Assembly (NCBI RefSeq): GCF_019977335.1
Contig: NZ_AP024653.1
Coordinates: forward strand, 62,001 to 126,000
Direction: 5' to 3'
Source of the DNA: Arthrobacter sp. NicSoilB4
Lineage (GTDB): Bacteria > Actinomycetota > Actinomycetes > Actinomycetales > Micrococcaceae
DNA: 64,000 nucleotides
Shown here: in pieces, positions 44,466 through 52,466 of the stretch
Numbering within the stretch: the stretch's first letter is position 1
Layout of the letters: each line of letters opens with the position of its first letter
Position numbers and translations under genes: made by a program
Notes under the pieces: generated by a model
Databases searched by the model: none
Told to the model about the DNA's origin: nothing
The model's input: only the letters and a program-made list of their open reading frames with translations

Positions 44466-44471
44466 ATTGTA
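44466..44471 (-). promoter_or_regulatory. -10 hexamer TACAAT of the IclR gene
   Basis: Ends 6 nt before the GTG at 44459. It lies 38 bp from the divergent transporter ATG, so one bound regulator could control both directions. Confidence 0.55.
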
Positions 44472-44508
44472 TTGTGGTTCACCTGCGGCGGCTAGGACAG
44501 TTAGTGGC

Positions 44509-45849
44509 ATGAATCACACACCTTCCGCTGCAGCGCCGCACCGGTCCTCGCCGGGGGCTCCCGCCCCCACTTCCGCTGACGGGCCAGCATCCCGGTTCTC
44601 CAAGGGCTCGGCCGCCGCCGTCTTCGTCTGCTGGCTCCTGGTGGTCTTCGACGGCTACGACCTGATCGTCTATGGCACCGTCCAGTCCTCGCTGATCTCG
44701 GAGACCGGCTGGGGCCTGACGAAGGCCACCGCCGGAACCATCGGTTCCATGGCCTTCCTCGGCATGATGATCGGGGCGATCTTCGCCGGCCGCATGGCCG
44801 ACTCCTGGGGCCGCCGCCGCACCATCCTGGGCTGCGCCGTCGTCTTCTCGGTCTTCACCGTCCTGTGCGCGTTCGCCCCCAACGCCGCCGTCTTCGGCGC
44901 CCTGCGGCTCCTCGCCGGCATCGGGCTCGGCGGCCTGGTGCCCTCGGCCAACGCCCTCGTTGCCGAACTTGTCCCCACCAAATGGCGGTCGACCATCGCC
45001 ACCCTGATGATGTCCGGAGTCCCGATCGGCGGATCCATTGCCGCCCTCGTCGGCATCCAGCTGATCCCCGCCTTCGGCTGGGAATCCATGTTCCTCGTGG
45101 CCGGGCTGGCCCTGGTGATCGTGGTGCCGCTGGGACTCAAATACCTTCCGGAGACGCTGACCCCGGCCAGCGCCGCAGATAAGGCCGCCCGCAAGGCGGC
45201 GGGCAAGAAGTTCAAGGAGCCGTCCGGCTTCTCGTCCCTGCTCCGCGCCCCGTACCTGGGGGTCAGCATACTGTTCGCCCTGGCGACGATCGCCACACTG
45301 TTTGCCTGGTACGGGCTGGGCACCTGGCTGCCCAACCTCATGCAGCTTGCCGGCTACAACCTGGGTTCCGCCCTGACCTTCGCCCTGGCCCTCAACCTCG
45401 GGGCGGTGGCCGGTTCGGTCATCACGGCCTGGGCCGGGACCCGCTTCGGCCCGGTGCCGACCGCCATCGCCGCGGCCGCCGTCGCCGCCGGCGCACTGAT
45501 GGTGCTGGTCGCGGGACCCCCGGTCACCGTCGTGTACCTCATGCTGGTCCTCGCCGGCGTCGGAACCCACGGCACGCAATGCCTGATCATCGCCGCAGTG
45601 GCGAGCCACTATCCCGGCCACCTGCGCGGCACCGCGCTGGGCTGGGCGTTGGGGACGGGCCGCATCGGCGCCGTCGCCGCGCCCCAGGTCGGAGGCCTCC
45701 TGCTGGCAGCCGGGCTGGGCGTCAATTCCAATTTCCTCGCCTTCGCCGGGGCAGCCGCGATCGCAGCGGTCCTGCTGGCCGCCGTCGGCCTCAAACTCAA
45801 AGCCAAATCGTCAATCTCACCCTCATCAACAGGAGCAAGCAATGTCTGA
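44509..45849 (+). CDS. MFS transporter, aromatic acid:H+ symporter family
   Basis: 446 residues, 12 hydrophobic segments. AAHS marks are VVFDGYDLIVYGTVQSSLIS with the DGYD motif in helix 1, GRMADSWGRRRTILG between helices 2 and 3, and RLLAGIGLGGLVPSANALVA in helix 4. Expected cargo is 3-hydroxybenzoate or gentisate. Its end overlaps the hydroxylase start by 8 nt. Confidence 0.9.
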   Translation: MNHTPSAAAPHRSSPGAPAPTSADGPASRFSKGSAAAVFVCWLLVVFDGYDLIVYGTVQSSLISETGWGLTKATAGTIGSMAFLGMMIGAIFAGRMADSWGRRRTILGCAVVFSVFTVLCAFAPNAAVFGALRLLAGIGLGGLVPSANALVAELVPTKWRSTIATLMMSGVPIGGSIAALVGIQLIPAFGWESMFLVAGLALVIVVPLGLKYLPETLTPASAADKAARKAAGKKFKEPSGFSSLLRAPYLGVSILFALATIATLFAWYGLGTWLPNLMQLAGYNLGSALTFALALNLGAVAGSVITAWAGTRFGPVPTAIAAAAVAAGALMVLVAGPPVTVVYLMLVLAGVGTHGTQCLIIAAVASHYPGHLRGTALGWALGTGRIGAVAAPQVGGLLLAAGLGVNSNFLAFAGAAAIAAVLLAAVGLKLKAKSSISPSSTGASNV

Positions 45850-47113
45850 GCACGTCCAGTCCACCGGTGCAGAGTCCACCGATGTCCTCGTCATCGGAGG
45901 GGGAATGGCCGGACTGGCCGGGGCCCTTGCGCTGCGGGAGAACGGCGCCAACGTCACCCTGGTGGAGCGGGCCCCCGAATTCGGCGAGGTCGGCGCGGGC
46001 CTGCAGATGGCACCCAACGCCTCCCGCGTGCTGAAGCGCTGGGGCCTCCTGGAGAAGGCCCTCGAAATCGGCGTCCAGCCCAAGCACCTGGTCTTCCGCG
46101 ACGCCGTCACCGGTGAGGAGCTCACCCGCCAGACCCTCAACGGTGAATTCGCTGACCGTTACGGCGCGCCGTACGTCGTGATCCACCGCAGCGACCTGCA
46201 CCGCGTCCTGCTCGAAGGCTGCGAGGCGGCCGGCGTCAAGCTCGTCAACGACGTCATGGTCGAAAGCGTGGAAACCGTCAACGGCCGCGGTGTCGCGCAC
46301 ACCGCCGCCGGCGTGGACTACGAGGCCGACGTCGTGATCGGCGCCGACGGGCTCAAGTCCACCCTCCGCCCGCTCGTGGCCAGCGACGAGCCGGTCCCCT
46401 CCGCCTATGTCGCCTACCGCGGCACCGTCCCGATCACCGCGGACACGCCCAAGGCCGACCTCGAGGACGTCATCGTCTACCTCGGCCCGGACTGCCACCT
46501 CGTGCAGTACCCGCTACGCAAAGGCGAGCTGCTGAACACCGTTGCCGTCTTCAAGTCCGCCTCCTTCGAGCGCGGCGAAGAGCAGTACGGCGGCGTCGAC
46601 GAGCTGGAGGTCGCCTACAAGGACTGCGTCCCGGCCGTCCAGGAAGCGCTGAAGAACCTGGCCACCGGCATCCGCTGGCCCATGTACGACCGCGACCCGA
46701 TCGAAAACTGGGTCGCCGGCCGGATGGTCCTGATGGGCGACGCCGCGCACCCGATGCTCCAGTACCTCGCCCAGGGCGCCTGCCAGGCGCTTGAGGACGC
46801 CGCTGTGCTGCAGGACGCCACCGTCGGCACCGTCTTCACCGCCGACGGCGTCAACCCGGCAGCCTGGGACGGTGCGATCAAGGAGTTCAACACCATTCGC
46901 GCCGGCCGCACCGCTCGGGTCCAGCGCACCGCTCGCGTCTGGGGCGAATCCTGGCACGTCTCCGGGCTGGCCCGGACCCTGCGCAACCTGCTCTTCAAGA
47001 GCCGGAAGGACAACGACTTCCAGTACAACGACTGGCTGTACGGCCAGGACGGCGACGGCGTCCCGGCAGTCCGCGAGGCCCACTCCGCCCTGGTGGACCG
47101 GGTCTCCGCCTGA
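45842..47113 (+). CDS. 3-Hydroxybenzoate 6-hydroxylase
   Basis: 423 residues, class A flavoprotein monooxygenase. FAD motifs: VLVIGGGMAGLAGALALREN, DVVIGADGLKSTLRPLV and MVLMGDAAHPMLQYLAQGAC. Sequence and context (gentisate dioxygenase, MPI, FPH, AAHS transporter) point to NADH-dependent para-hydroxylation of 3-hydroxybenzoate to gentisate; a salicylate 5-type reaction would need a different enzyme class. AGGAG precedes the ATG. Confidence 0.87.
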   Translation: MSEHVQSTGAESTDVLVIGGGMAGLAGALALRENGANVTLVERAPEFGEVGAGLQMAPNASRVLKRWGLLEKALEIGVQPKHLVFRDAVTGEELTRQTLNGEFADRYGAPYVVIHRSDLHRVLLEGCEAAGVKLVNDVMVESVETVNGRGVAHTAAGVDYEADVVIGADGLKSTLRPLVASDEPVPSAYVAYRGTVPITADTPKADLEDVIVYLGPDCHLVQYPLRKGELLNTVAVFKSASFERGEEQYGGVDELEVAYKDCVPAVQEALKNLATGIRWPMYDRDPIENWVAGRMVLMGDAAHPMLQYLAQGACQALEDAAVLQDATVGTVFTADGVNPAAWDGAIKEFNTIRAGRTARVQRTARVWGESWHVSGLARTLRNLLFKSRKDNDFQYNDWLYGQDGDGVPAVREAHSALVDRVSA

Positions 47114-47123
47114 TCTGATCGGA

Positions 47124-47186
47124 CAACGCGGGGTCATTTAGCGCCCATCCCGAGCCTAAGGATGGACGCTAAGTGACCCCGCGTTG
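47124..47186 (+). terminator. Long hairpin terminator after the hydroxylase
   Basis: 27-bp arms (47124-47150 and 47160-47186) pair at 25 positions and are followed by TTTGTTTT. Confidence 0.8.
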
Positions 47187-47239
47187 TTTGTTTTGGGGGC
47201 CGGTCGGACTCAGGCGGCGCCGGACACCGGCATCCGGCC

Positions 47240-47599
47240 TCAGGCCATCAGCGTGAGTACGGCGATCCGGTACCCGTCGGTTGATTCGATCAGCTGGTAG
47301 CAGAACCGCTCGGGCTGCCGGCCGGCGTAGGACCACGTGACGTCCGCCCAGACGGTGCCCGGTGCCTCGCCCATGATCACGATCTGCTGGTCGACGTCGT
47401 CCACTCCGGCGTATTGGCCGAAGGCGGAAGCGAAGAACTCCTCGGTCTGGCGGGAGTCGCTGACCGGGATCGACGTGCCGGGGAACAGGATGAGCGACGG
47501 CACCGCGTACATGCCGGCGATCGCCTTGGCATCGCGTGCCAGCAGCGCCGCGGCGTAGCGCTCGAAGAACCCGTCTACCTTCTCCTTGGTCGCAGTCAT
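47240..47599 (-). CDS. NTF2-like (SnoaL/DUF4440-type) protein
   Basis: 119 residues: a helix VDGFFERYAAALLARDAKAI, then MYAVPSLILFPGTSIPVSDS, VDQQIVIMGEAPGTVWADVT and a closing strand DGYRIAVLTL. A cone-shaped alpha+beta fold that binds small ligands; function unknown. Leaderless: TAGTCT (complement of 47606-47611) ends 6 nt before the ATG. Confidence 0.75.
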   Translation of the reverse strand: MTATKEKVDGFFERYAAALLARDAKAIAGMYAVPSLILFPGTSIPVSDSRQTEEFFASAFGQYAGVDDVDQQIVIMGEAPGTVWADVTWSYAGRQPERFCYQLIESTDGYRIAVLTLMA

Positions 47600-47774
47600 G
47601 GCCCCAGACTACAAACTCCCGGCGTCCCGCGCACCGATTTTTCCCACGGGCTTTTCCCACGGCGTTTTCCCGCTGGGGGAGTCCGGCATCGGGTAAATCG
47701 GCCCTACCGGCCGGCTTTCGGGCGGGCCGATAATCGGGGGTATCCACCCCGTGCAGACTTTGGAGGCGATCGAC

Positions 47775-48077
47775 GTGTCGGTTTATACGCTGGGAATCTG
47801 GTTGGTGCACCCGGGCCGCGAGAATGATTTCGTGCAGGCGTGGCGGGATCTGGCCCGGAAGACCCAGGAGGACTTCCCGCATGCGAAGGCTGTGCTGATG
47901 CATGACCACGACGTCCGGAACCGGTTCATCAGCACCGGCCCGTGGGAATCCCTGGAACAGGTCGAGCAGTGGCGGGCGTCCGCCGTGTACACCCAGGGCA
48001 TCGAGGCGATGAAGGACATGCTGGAGCACTTCGAGCCGCACACCCTGGACGAGGCCGCCGGCATCGGCGGGGACTAA
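47775..48077 (+). CDS. Antibiotic biosynthesis monooxygenase (ABM) domain protein
   Basis: 100 residues, one ferredoxin-like ABM domain: VYTLGIWLVHPGRENDFVQA, WRDLARKT, FISTGPWESLEQVEQWRASA and MKDMLEHFEPHTLDEAA. Such proteins degrade or bind small aromatic or quinone compounds; the role is unknown. The GTG start follows GGAGG by 8 nt. The stop overlaps the convergent gene by 4 nt. Confidence 0.75.
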   Translation: MSVYTLGIWLVHPGRENDFVQAWRDLARKTQEDFPHAKAVLMHDHDVRNRFISTGPWESLEQVEQWRASAVYTQGIEAMKDMLEHFEPHTLDEAAGIGGD

Positions 48078-48694
48078 GCCCGGCTGCCCGGTTCCGCGCC
48101 CTGCAACGCCTCGAGTACCGCGGGCAAGAGCACCCCGTTCCGGCCCCAGACCGGGTCGAAGACTTCAACGTACCAGGACTCGGCCAGCAGCAGGGCGAGG
48201 GTCTCGTTGGCCTCCTCGGTCCAGTCCCGGAGCTGTTCTTCGCTGACCGGGCCTTCACTGCTGCCAAGGACCGTCACCACGTCGTCGTTCCACAGCGTCA
48301 CCGGGATGGAGGCCTGGCTGGTTTCCCCGGGAGCGTGCGCCACGGTGACCAGGCCGGTCCGGGTGGACAGGTCCAAGAGCGCCGACGCCGACTCCGCACT
48401 GCAGAACCCCGTCACGTAAGCCCGCTGCGCATGGCCCTCGGCGAGCAAGCCGGGCTGCGACTCCCTGGTGAAAAGGCTGTTCCGGTTCAGTTCCGCGAGC
48501 CCTGCAGCGATGGCCCTCGTTTCGGCGTCGAAACCGGGAGTGAAGGTCCCCGGCTGGTACTCGCTGCGGCTCTCCAGCCAGCGAGCGGTGAGCTCGCCGG
48601 CCGCCGGGATCGTGCCGGCCTGCCGCCAGACTTCGCGGTCTGCCAGGAGCCGCCCGAAGGAATCCCGCTCGGTGGTGTATCTGTCCTCTGCCAT
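48074..48694 (-). CDS. DUF6919-like hypothetical protein
   Basis: 206 residues, acidic, soluble. Segments such as LGELTARWLES-type AAGELTARWLESRSEYQPG, LAELNRNSLFTRESQPG and RAYVTGFCSAESASALLDLS fit the DUF6919 family of actinobacteria, as far as I can recall it. Function unknown. Leaderless: TAGCGT (complement of 48701-48706) ends 6 nt before the ATG. Confidence 0.6.
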   Translation of the reverse strand: MAEDRYTTERDSFGRLLADREVWRQAGTIPAAGELTARWLESRSEYQPGTFTPGFDAETRAIAAGLAELNRNSLFTRESQPGLLAEGHAQRAYVTGFCSAESASALLDLSTRTGLVTVAHAPGETSQASIPVTLWNDDVVTVLGSSEGPVSEEQLRDWTEEANETLALLLAESWYVEVFDPVWGRNGVLLPAVLEALQGAEPGSRA

Positions 48695-48862
48695 CTTTGA
48701 ACGCTACGCCTTTCGGACGGTCGGCGGAGCAGGGCAGTACACACCCCTTAACAAAGGACCAGGCGGACTGGCGGCCCCTTGCGAGATCTCCCGCTAGAAT
48801 TCAGGGGGAATCAGCCCTCAGCAGCCGCGAATCCGTGGCGGAGAAGTACCCGGGAGTCATCA

Positions 48863-49429
48863 GTGCGGCACGGATCCAAGCCCACCATCCGCGACGTCGC
48901 GGAGGCCGCAGGAGTGTCCCTGACCACGGTCTCTTATGTGCTGTCCGGCCGCCCCGGCGGCAACACCCGGATCAGCCAGCCCACCCAGGACCGCGTCCAT
49001 GCCGCGGCCCATGAACTGGGCTATGTGCCCAACCAGGCCGCCCGCGGGATGCGGCGCGGCCGCACCGACGTCGTCGCCCTGGCCATCACCGACCTCGAGG
49101 ACGCCCGGGACCGGGATCTGGCCACCGCCGCGGCCAGCATCCTTCCCCGGCACGGCTACCAGCCGGTCATCCTCGTGGGAGAGAGCTGGCGTCAGTTTAT
49201 GCTTGCCGGCGGCGCCGACGGCGTCATCCTCGGCTCCGTTCCGGCCGAGCGCACCGCCGCCGACCTCGAGACAATGATGGAACTCGTGGACCGCGGCGTT
49301 GCCCAACTGCTCCTCTCGGACACCGTGCCGCCGGACGGCGTCGACGTCCTGGCGCCGGGGACGCCCGCGACGGCGGATGCCCTCGCCGGGCAGGCCGTCG
49401 CCCGGCTGCTCTCCCGTCTCCGCGGCTAG
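48863..49429 (+). CDS. Half-size LacI family protein
   Basis: 188 residues, against about 330-350 for the family. The DNA-binding headpiece is intact (PTIRDVAEAAGVSLTTVSYV, then AAAHELGYVPNQAARGMRRG). After the hinge there is only one lobe of the sugar-binding domain (DVVALAITDLEDARDRDLAT, GADGVILGSVPAERTAADLE) and a short end (LAGQAVARLLSRL). The frame is open with no sign of a frameshift downstream, where the convergent BASS gene follows after 22 nt. GTG follows GGGAG by 6 nt. Confidence 0.7.
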   Translation: MRHGSKPTIRDVAEAAGVSLTTVSYVLSGRPGGNTRISQPTQDRVHAAAHELGYVPNQAARGMRRGRTDVVALAITDLEDARDRDLATAAASILPRHGYQPVILVGESWRQFMLAGGADGVILGSVPAERTAADLETMMELVDRGVAQLLLSDTVPPDGVDVLAPGTPATADALAGQAVARLLSRLRG

Positions 49430-49451
49430 GTGCCCGGACGGGCGCAGTAAG

Positions 49452-50459
49452 CTACGCGTCTCGCAGCGGGCGCCGCGCCAGCCAGGCGGCGACGATCGCG
49501 CCGGAGATGTTGTGCCAGAGCGAAAACACCGCGGACGGCAGCGCGGTCAGCGGGCTGAAATGCGCCGTCGCCAGGGTGGCGGCCAGACCCGAGTTCTGCA
49601 TGCCAACCTCGAAGGCCAGCGCCCGGCGGGCCTTGTCATCCAAGCGCCCCAGCTTGCCGGCCAGATAGCCGAGGCCGAGGCCGAAGCCGTTGTGCAGCAC
49701 CACAGCGAGGAACACGATCCCGCCGGCCGCGACGATCTTGCTGGCGCTGCCGGCCACCACAATCGCGACAATCAGTGAAATGACGACGGCGGAGGCCCAG
49801 GGCAGGGCCGGCAGCACCCTGGCCACGAGCTTCTTGAGGAACAGGCGTGCCAGCAGGCCCGCGATCACGGGCAGGAGAACCGTCTTGACGATGTCCAGGA
49901 CCATGGCGCCGGCGTCGATCTGCAGGTAAGACCCGGCCAGGAACAGGACCAGCAGCGGCGTCACGACCGGGGCGATCAGCGTGGACACGGAAGCGACGGC
50001 GACCGAGAGGGCAACGTCGCCCTTGGCCAGGAACGCCATCACGTTGGAGGCGGTGCCCGAGGGTGCGCAGCCGACGAGGATCAGCCCCACGGCCAGTTCC
50101 GGCGGGAGGTCCAGGGCGACGGCGATGAGCCAGCCGGCGCCGGGCATGATGACGTAGTGCGCCACGATGCCGAGGACCACGGCCCAGGGACGCTTGGCCA
50201 CGGACGCGAAGTCGGGCGGGGTCAGTGTCAGGCCCATGCAGAACATGATGATGCCCAGCAGATACGGCACGCCGGGCCCCAGAGGCTTGAAAACGCCCGG
50301 CAGCAGGTAGCCGGCGACGCCCGCGGCGACGACGAGCAACGGGAAGACGGTGACCGCGATGCGGGCGATCCTGGCCTCGGCGGCGAGGGCGGGATTAGCC
50401 GGGACCGCGGCGGCGGCGGTCTCCGGGGTGGACTCACGTGATTTGGTTGCCTCAAGCAT
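49452..50459 (-). CDS. Bile acid:sodium symporter (BASS) family transporter
   Basis: 335 residues with about ten hydrophobic segments. Family marks are MFCMGLTLTPPDFASVAKRP, LILVGCAPSGTASNVMAFLA in the sodium-binding crossover region and EVGMQNSGLAATLATAHF. Bacterial members carry organic anions such as pantoate, pyruvate or sulfonates rather than bile salts; the cargo here is unknown. Confidence 0.88.
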   Translation of the reverse strand: MLEATKSRESTPETAAAAVPANPALAAEARIARIAVTVFPLLVVAAGVAGYLLPGVFKPLGPGVPYLLGIIMFCMGLTLTPPDFASVAKRPWAVVLGIVAHYVIMPGAGWLIAVALDLPPELAVGLILVGCAPSGTASNVMAFLAKGDVALSVAVASVSTLIAPVVTPLLVLFLAGSYLQIDAGAMVLDIVKTVLLPVIAGLLARLFLKKLVARVLPALPWASAVVISLIVAIVVAGSASKIVAAGGIVFLAVVLHNGFGLGLGYLAGKLGRLDDKARRALAFEVGMQNSGLAATLATAHFSPLTALPSAVFSLWHNISGAIVAAWLARRPLRDA

Positions 50460-50519
50460 CCAAGAAATGGTGCCAGTGCGGACGACCGAGAGCCAGTTCG
50501 TGACTGCCCCGCGCCGTTT

Positions 50520-50710
50520 ATGTCAGATTTTTTGGCCCTGCCTTCCCGCGGTTGCCACAAGCTGGCGATCGGCGTCGGGGTGCTGGTGGCGATAGTGCCG
50601 TTCGCCCGCCACCTGTGGGACGGCTCCACCGTCGCCTCGCTGGATGCCATCACCGGGAAGTACCGGCACCATGGCAAGGCCGTGGGAAGCCCGGCTCCGG
50701 CGGCTGGGCT
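50520..50710 (+). pseudogene. Possible membrane-protein remnant
   Basis: An ATG at 50520 opens a frame coding MSDFLALPSRGCHKLAIGVG, then a hydrophobic run VLVAIVPFARHLW and DAITGKYRHHGKAV, with a high share of G/C third positions. It then runs into the palindromic element at 50711 and the antisense DUF4287 gene, where the composition no longer looks coding. There is no ribosome binding site. It could be a short gene or one cut by the repeat. Confidence 0.25.
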
Positions 50711-50798
50711 GCGTTCCTGCCCGGTTGCCTCCGCCGACGCGCGCAAAGGACCGGCGTGTCAGCGCGTTTCCGGCCCCATCCTGGCTTGTAAGGAACGC
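50711..50798. repeat. Dispersed palindromic element, degenerate copy D
   Basis: Left arm GCGTTCCTGCCCGGTTGCC (50711-50729), interior GGCGTGTC, and only the outer 8 bases of the right arm (AGGAACGC, 50791-50798). Confidence 0.6.
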
Positions 50799-50807
50799 CC
50801 TGTGTTG

Positions 50808-51101
50808 TCAGGGCGCTGGTTTGCTCGCCTTGCCGTCCAGCCAGAGCGTGTCCGACCCATCGCGGTGCACGCCGGAGGACCCGACATGCTTCGAATCGAT
50901 CCGGGGCCCGTTCTTGATGACGTGGACCAGCGCCATGCCGTGGCCGCGGCCCAGCCCGTAGTCCTGCTTGAGCCATTCGAGGATGGTCCCCGCCTTCACT
51001 GACGGGCCCGCGAATCCCTTTTCCTCGGCGATCTCCACGAGCTGGCGCGGTGTGAGGCCGGTCTTGTCTTCGATGGTGTCGAGATAGGCCTGGAACGACA
51101 T
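50808..51101 (-). CDS. DUF4287 domain protein
   Basis: 97 residues. The DUF4287 part is residues 1-55: MSFQAYLDTIEDKTGLTPRQ, LVEIAEEKGFAG, AGTILEWLKQDYGLGRGHGM-AL. A short C-terminal extension (GSDTLWLDGKASKPAP) follows. Function unknown. GAGAGGAAG precedes the ATG. A small hairpin overlaps the stop codon. Confidence 0.8.
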   Translation of the reverse strand: MSFQAYLDTIEDKTGLTPRQLVEIAEEKGFAGPSVKAGTILEWLKQDYGLGRGHGMALVHVIKNGPRIDSKHVGSSGVHRDGSDTLWLDGKASKPAP

Positions 51102-51201
51102 ACGGGACTTCCTCTCAGCGGGCTTTGGGTTCCTCCGGTCACTCTAAGGACGGACGGGTCGCCCCGCCAGAACTTCTCCCGCCGTACCGCATTGGACCGG
51201 C

Positions 51202-51308
51202 GGGCTCCTGCCCAGTTGCTGGGCGCCGGACCCGGAAATGCCCGGCGTGCCCCGCGGATTTGCCGGGCATTTTGCGCCGTGGCCGGGGGAGTAACCGGGC
51301 AGGAACGC
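51202..51308. repeat. Dispersed palindromic element, copy C
   Basis: Left arm GGGCTCCTGCCCAGTTGC (51202-51219), right arm AGTAACCGGGCAGGAACGC (51290-51308), interior GGCGTGCC. It lies just before the promoter of the phosphatase gene, and only 400 bp from copy D. Confidence 0.8.
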
Positions 51309-51336
51309 ACACGGTGCGGGTTGCAGGCGGAAGGGC

Positions 51337-51342
51337 TACGCT
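51337..51342 (+). promoter_or_regulatory. -10 hexamer TACGCT of a leaderless gene
   Basis: Ends 7 nt before the ATG at 51350; the right arm of repeat copy C ends 28 bp upstream, at the -35 region. Confidence 0.5.
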
Positions 51343-51349
51343 CGGGAAC

Positions 51350-51790
51350 ATGACGCAGACCTGGGATCCGGGCCAGCAGGGAGTCCTGGAGCTTCCCTCC
51401 GGGCGGCTCATCCGCGGCCGCGGACTGCTCCAGCCGTTTCCGGCCGGCCCGCGGCCCGAGTTTGGCCTGTACCTGCTGGGACGGCGCCCGGCGCCGGTGG
51501 CGTGGGATTCCAGATGGGTCCGCTGGCGGGATTTGCGCCTGCCGGCCGACGACGCGGACACCCTGGACGCGCTCACGGAGGCCTGGCGCCGCGCCGAGGA
51601 CGAGCGGGTCGAGGTCGCCTGCTGGGGCGGCCGCGGCCGGACCGGCACCGCCCTGGCCTGCCTTGCTGTCATGGACGGCGTTCCGCCCGCGGAGGCCGTG
51701 GCCTTCGTGCGCGCCCGCTACCGCCGGGGCGCCGTCGAGACTCCGTGGCAGCGGAAGTACGTCGCCCGGTTCCAGCGCCCGGAGGCATGA
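51350..51790 (+). CDS. Protein-tyrosine-phosphatase-like protein
   Basis: 146 residues. The cysteine-phosphatase loop CWGGRGRTGTALAC (C-x5-R-T, cysteine near residue 91) is intact, preceded by the aspartate-bearing WRDLRLPADDADTLDALTEA-type helix region. Short members of this group act on phosphotyrosine or small phosphates. Substrate unknown. Confidence 0.75.
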   Translation: MTQTWDPGQQGVLELPSGRLIRGRGLLQPFPAGPRPEFGLYLLGRRPAPVAWDSRWVRWRDLRLPADDADTLDALTEAWRRAEDERVEVACWGGRGRTGTALACLAVMDGVPPAEAVAFVRARYRRGAVETPWQRKYVARFQRPEA

Positions 51791-51920
51791 CGCGCCGACC
51801 CCGTGCCCGGTCCCGGTATTAGGGCACACGATTGGGCCTTTTTTGTTTGCCGTGGACAGGCCTACCGTGGACAGACGGAGCCGCCCGGCCCGGGTGGCCG
51901 ACTCCCCGGAGGAAGATCCA

Positions 51921-52205
51921 ATGACGACGCACGTAGCCGACTGCAGCGTGACCAATTGCTCCTTCAACGACCACTCCAACTGCAACGCCGCCGCCATTAC
52001 CGTCGGTGGCGCTGAAGATCACGCCTCCTGCGCCACCTTCATCGATATCGGCGTGCATGGCGGGCTGCCCAAGGTGCTGGCCGACGTCGGCGCCTGCCAG
52101 CGTTCTGAATGCGCGCATAACGACCACCTGATGTGCAAAGCGACCGAGGTGCACGTGGGCCCGGGTGTCGACAACGCCGATTGCCTCACGTACGCCCACA
52201 GGTAG
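51921..52205 (+). CDS. DUF1540 cysteine-rich protein, two repeats
   Basis: 94 residues holding two copies of a cysteine motif: CSVTNCSFNDHSNCNAAAIT with a following C, and CQRSECAHNDHLMCKATEVH with a following C, four cysteines each. The spacing suggests metal (zinc) or redox binding. Function unknown. CCGGAGGAAG precedes the ATG. Confidence 0.8.
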   Translation: MTTHVADCSVTNCSFNDHSNCNAAAITVGGAEDHASCATFIDIGVHGGLPKVLADVGACQRSECAHNDHLMCKATEVHVGPGVDNADCLTYAHR

Positions 52206-52324
52206 GCCGTGGGCAGCCGCCCTCGACGCCGGAATTTCCCCACCATTGGAACGGGCACCCAGTGTGTCGCGCCGAATCGCCGGTGAGTACCGGCGTCGCT
52301 GTTTCAAAGTGGGGAGAATTCGCG

Positions 52325-52360
<36 letters not shown>

Positions 52361-52466
52361 CGGGCAGGCGGGGAAACGCCGGGCGGGGGCCGGAACGCCG
52401 TGACGATGGGCGCTTCGGTACGCTCGACTCCAAGACCGCATTTCCCCGACCAAGGAGACAATACCT

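Noticed and set aside
22699-51308. The repeated palindromes as a CRISPR array
   Set aside because: The copies are far apart, in inverted-repeat form and without regular spacers; no cas gene is present.
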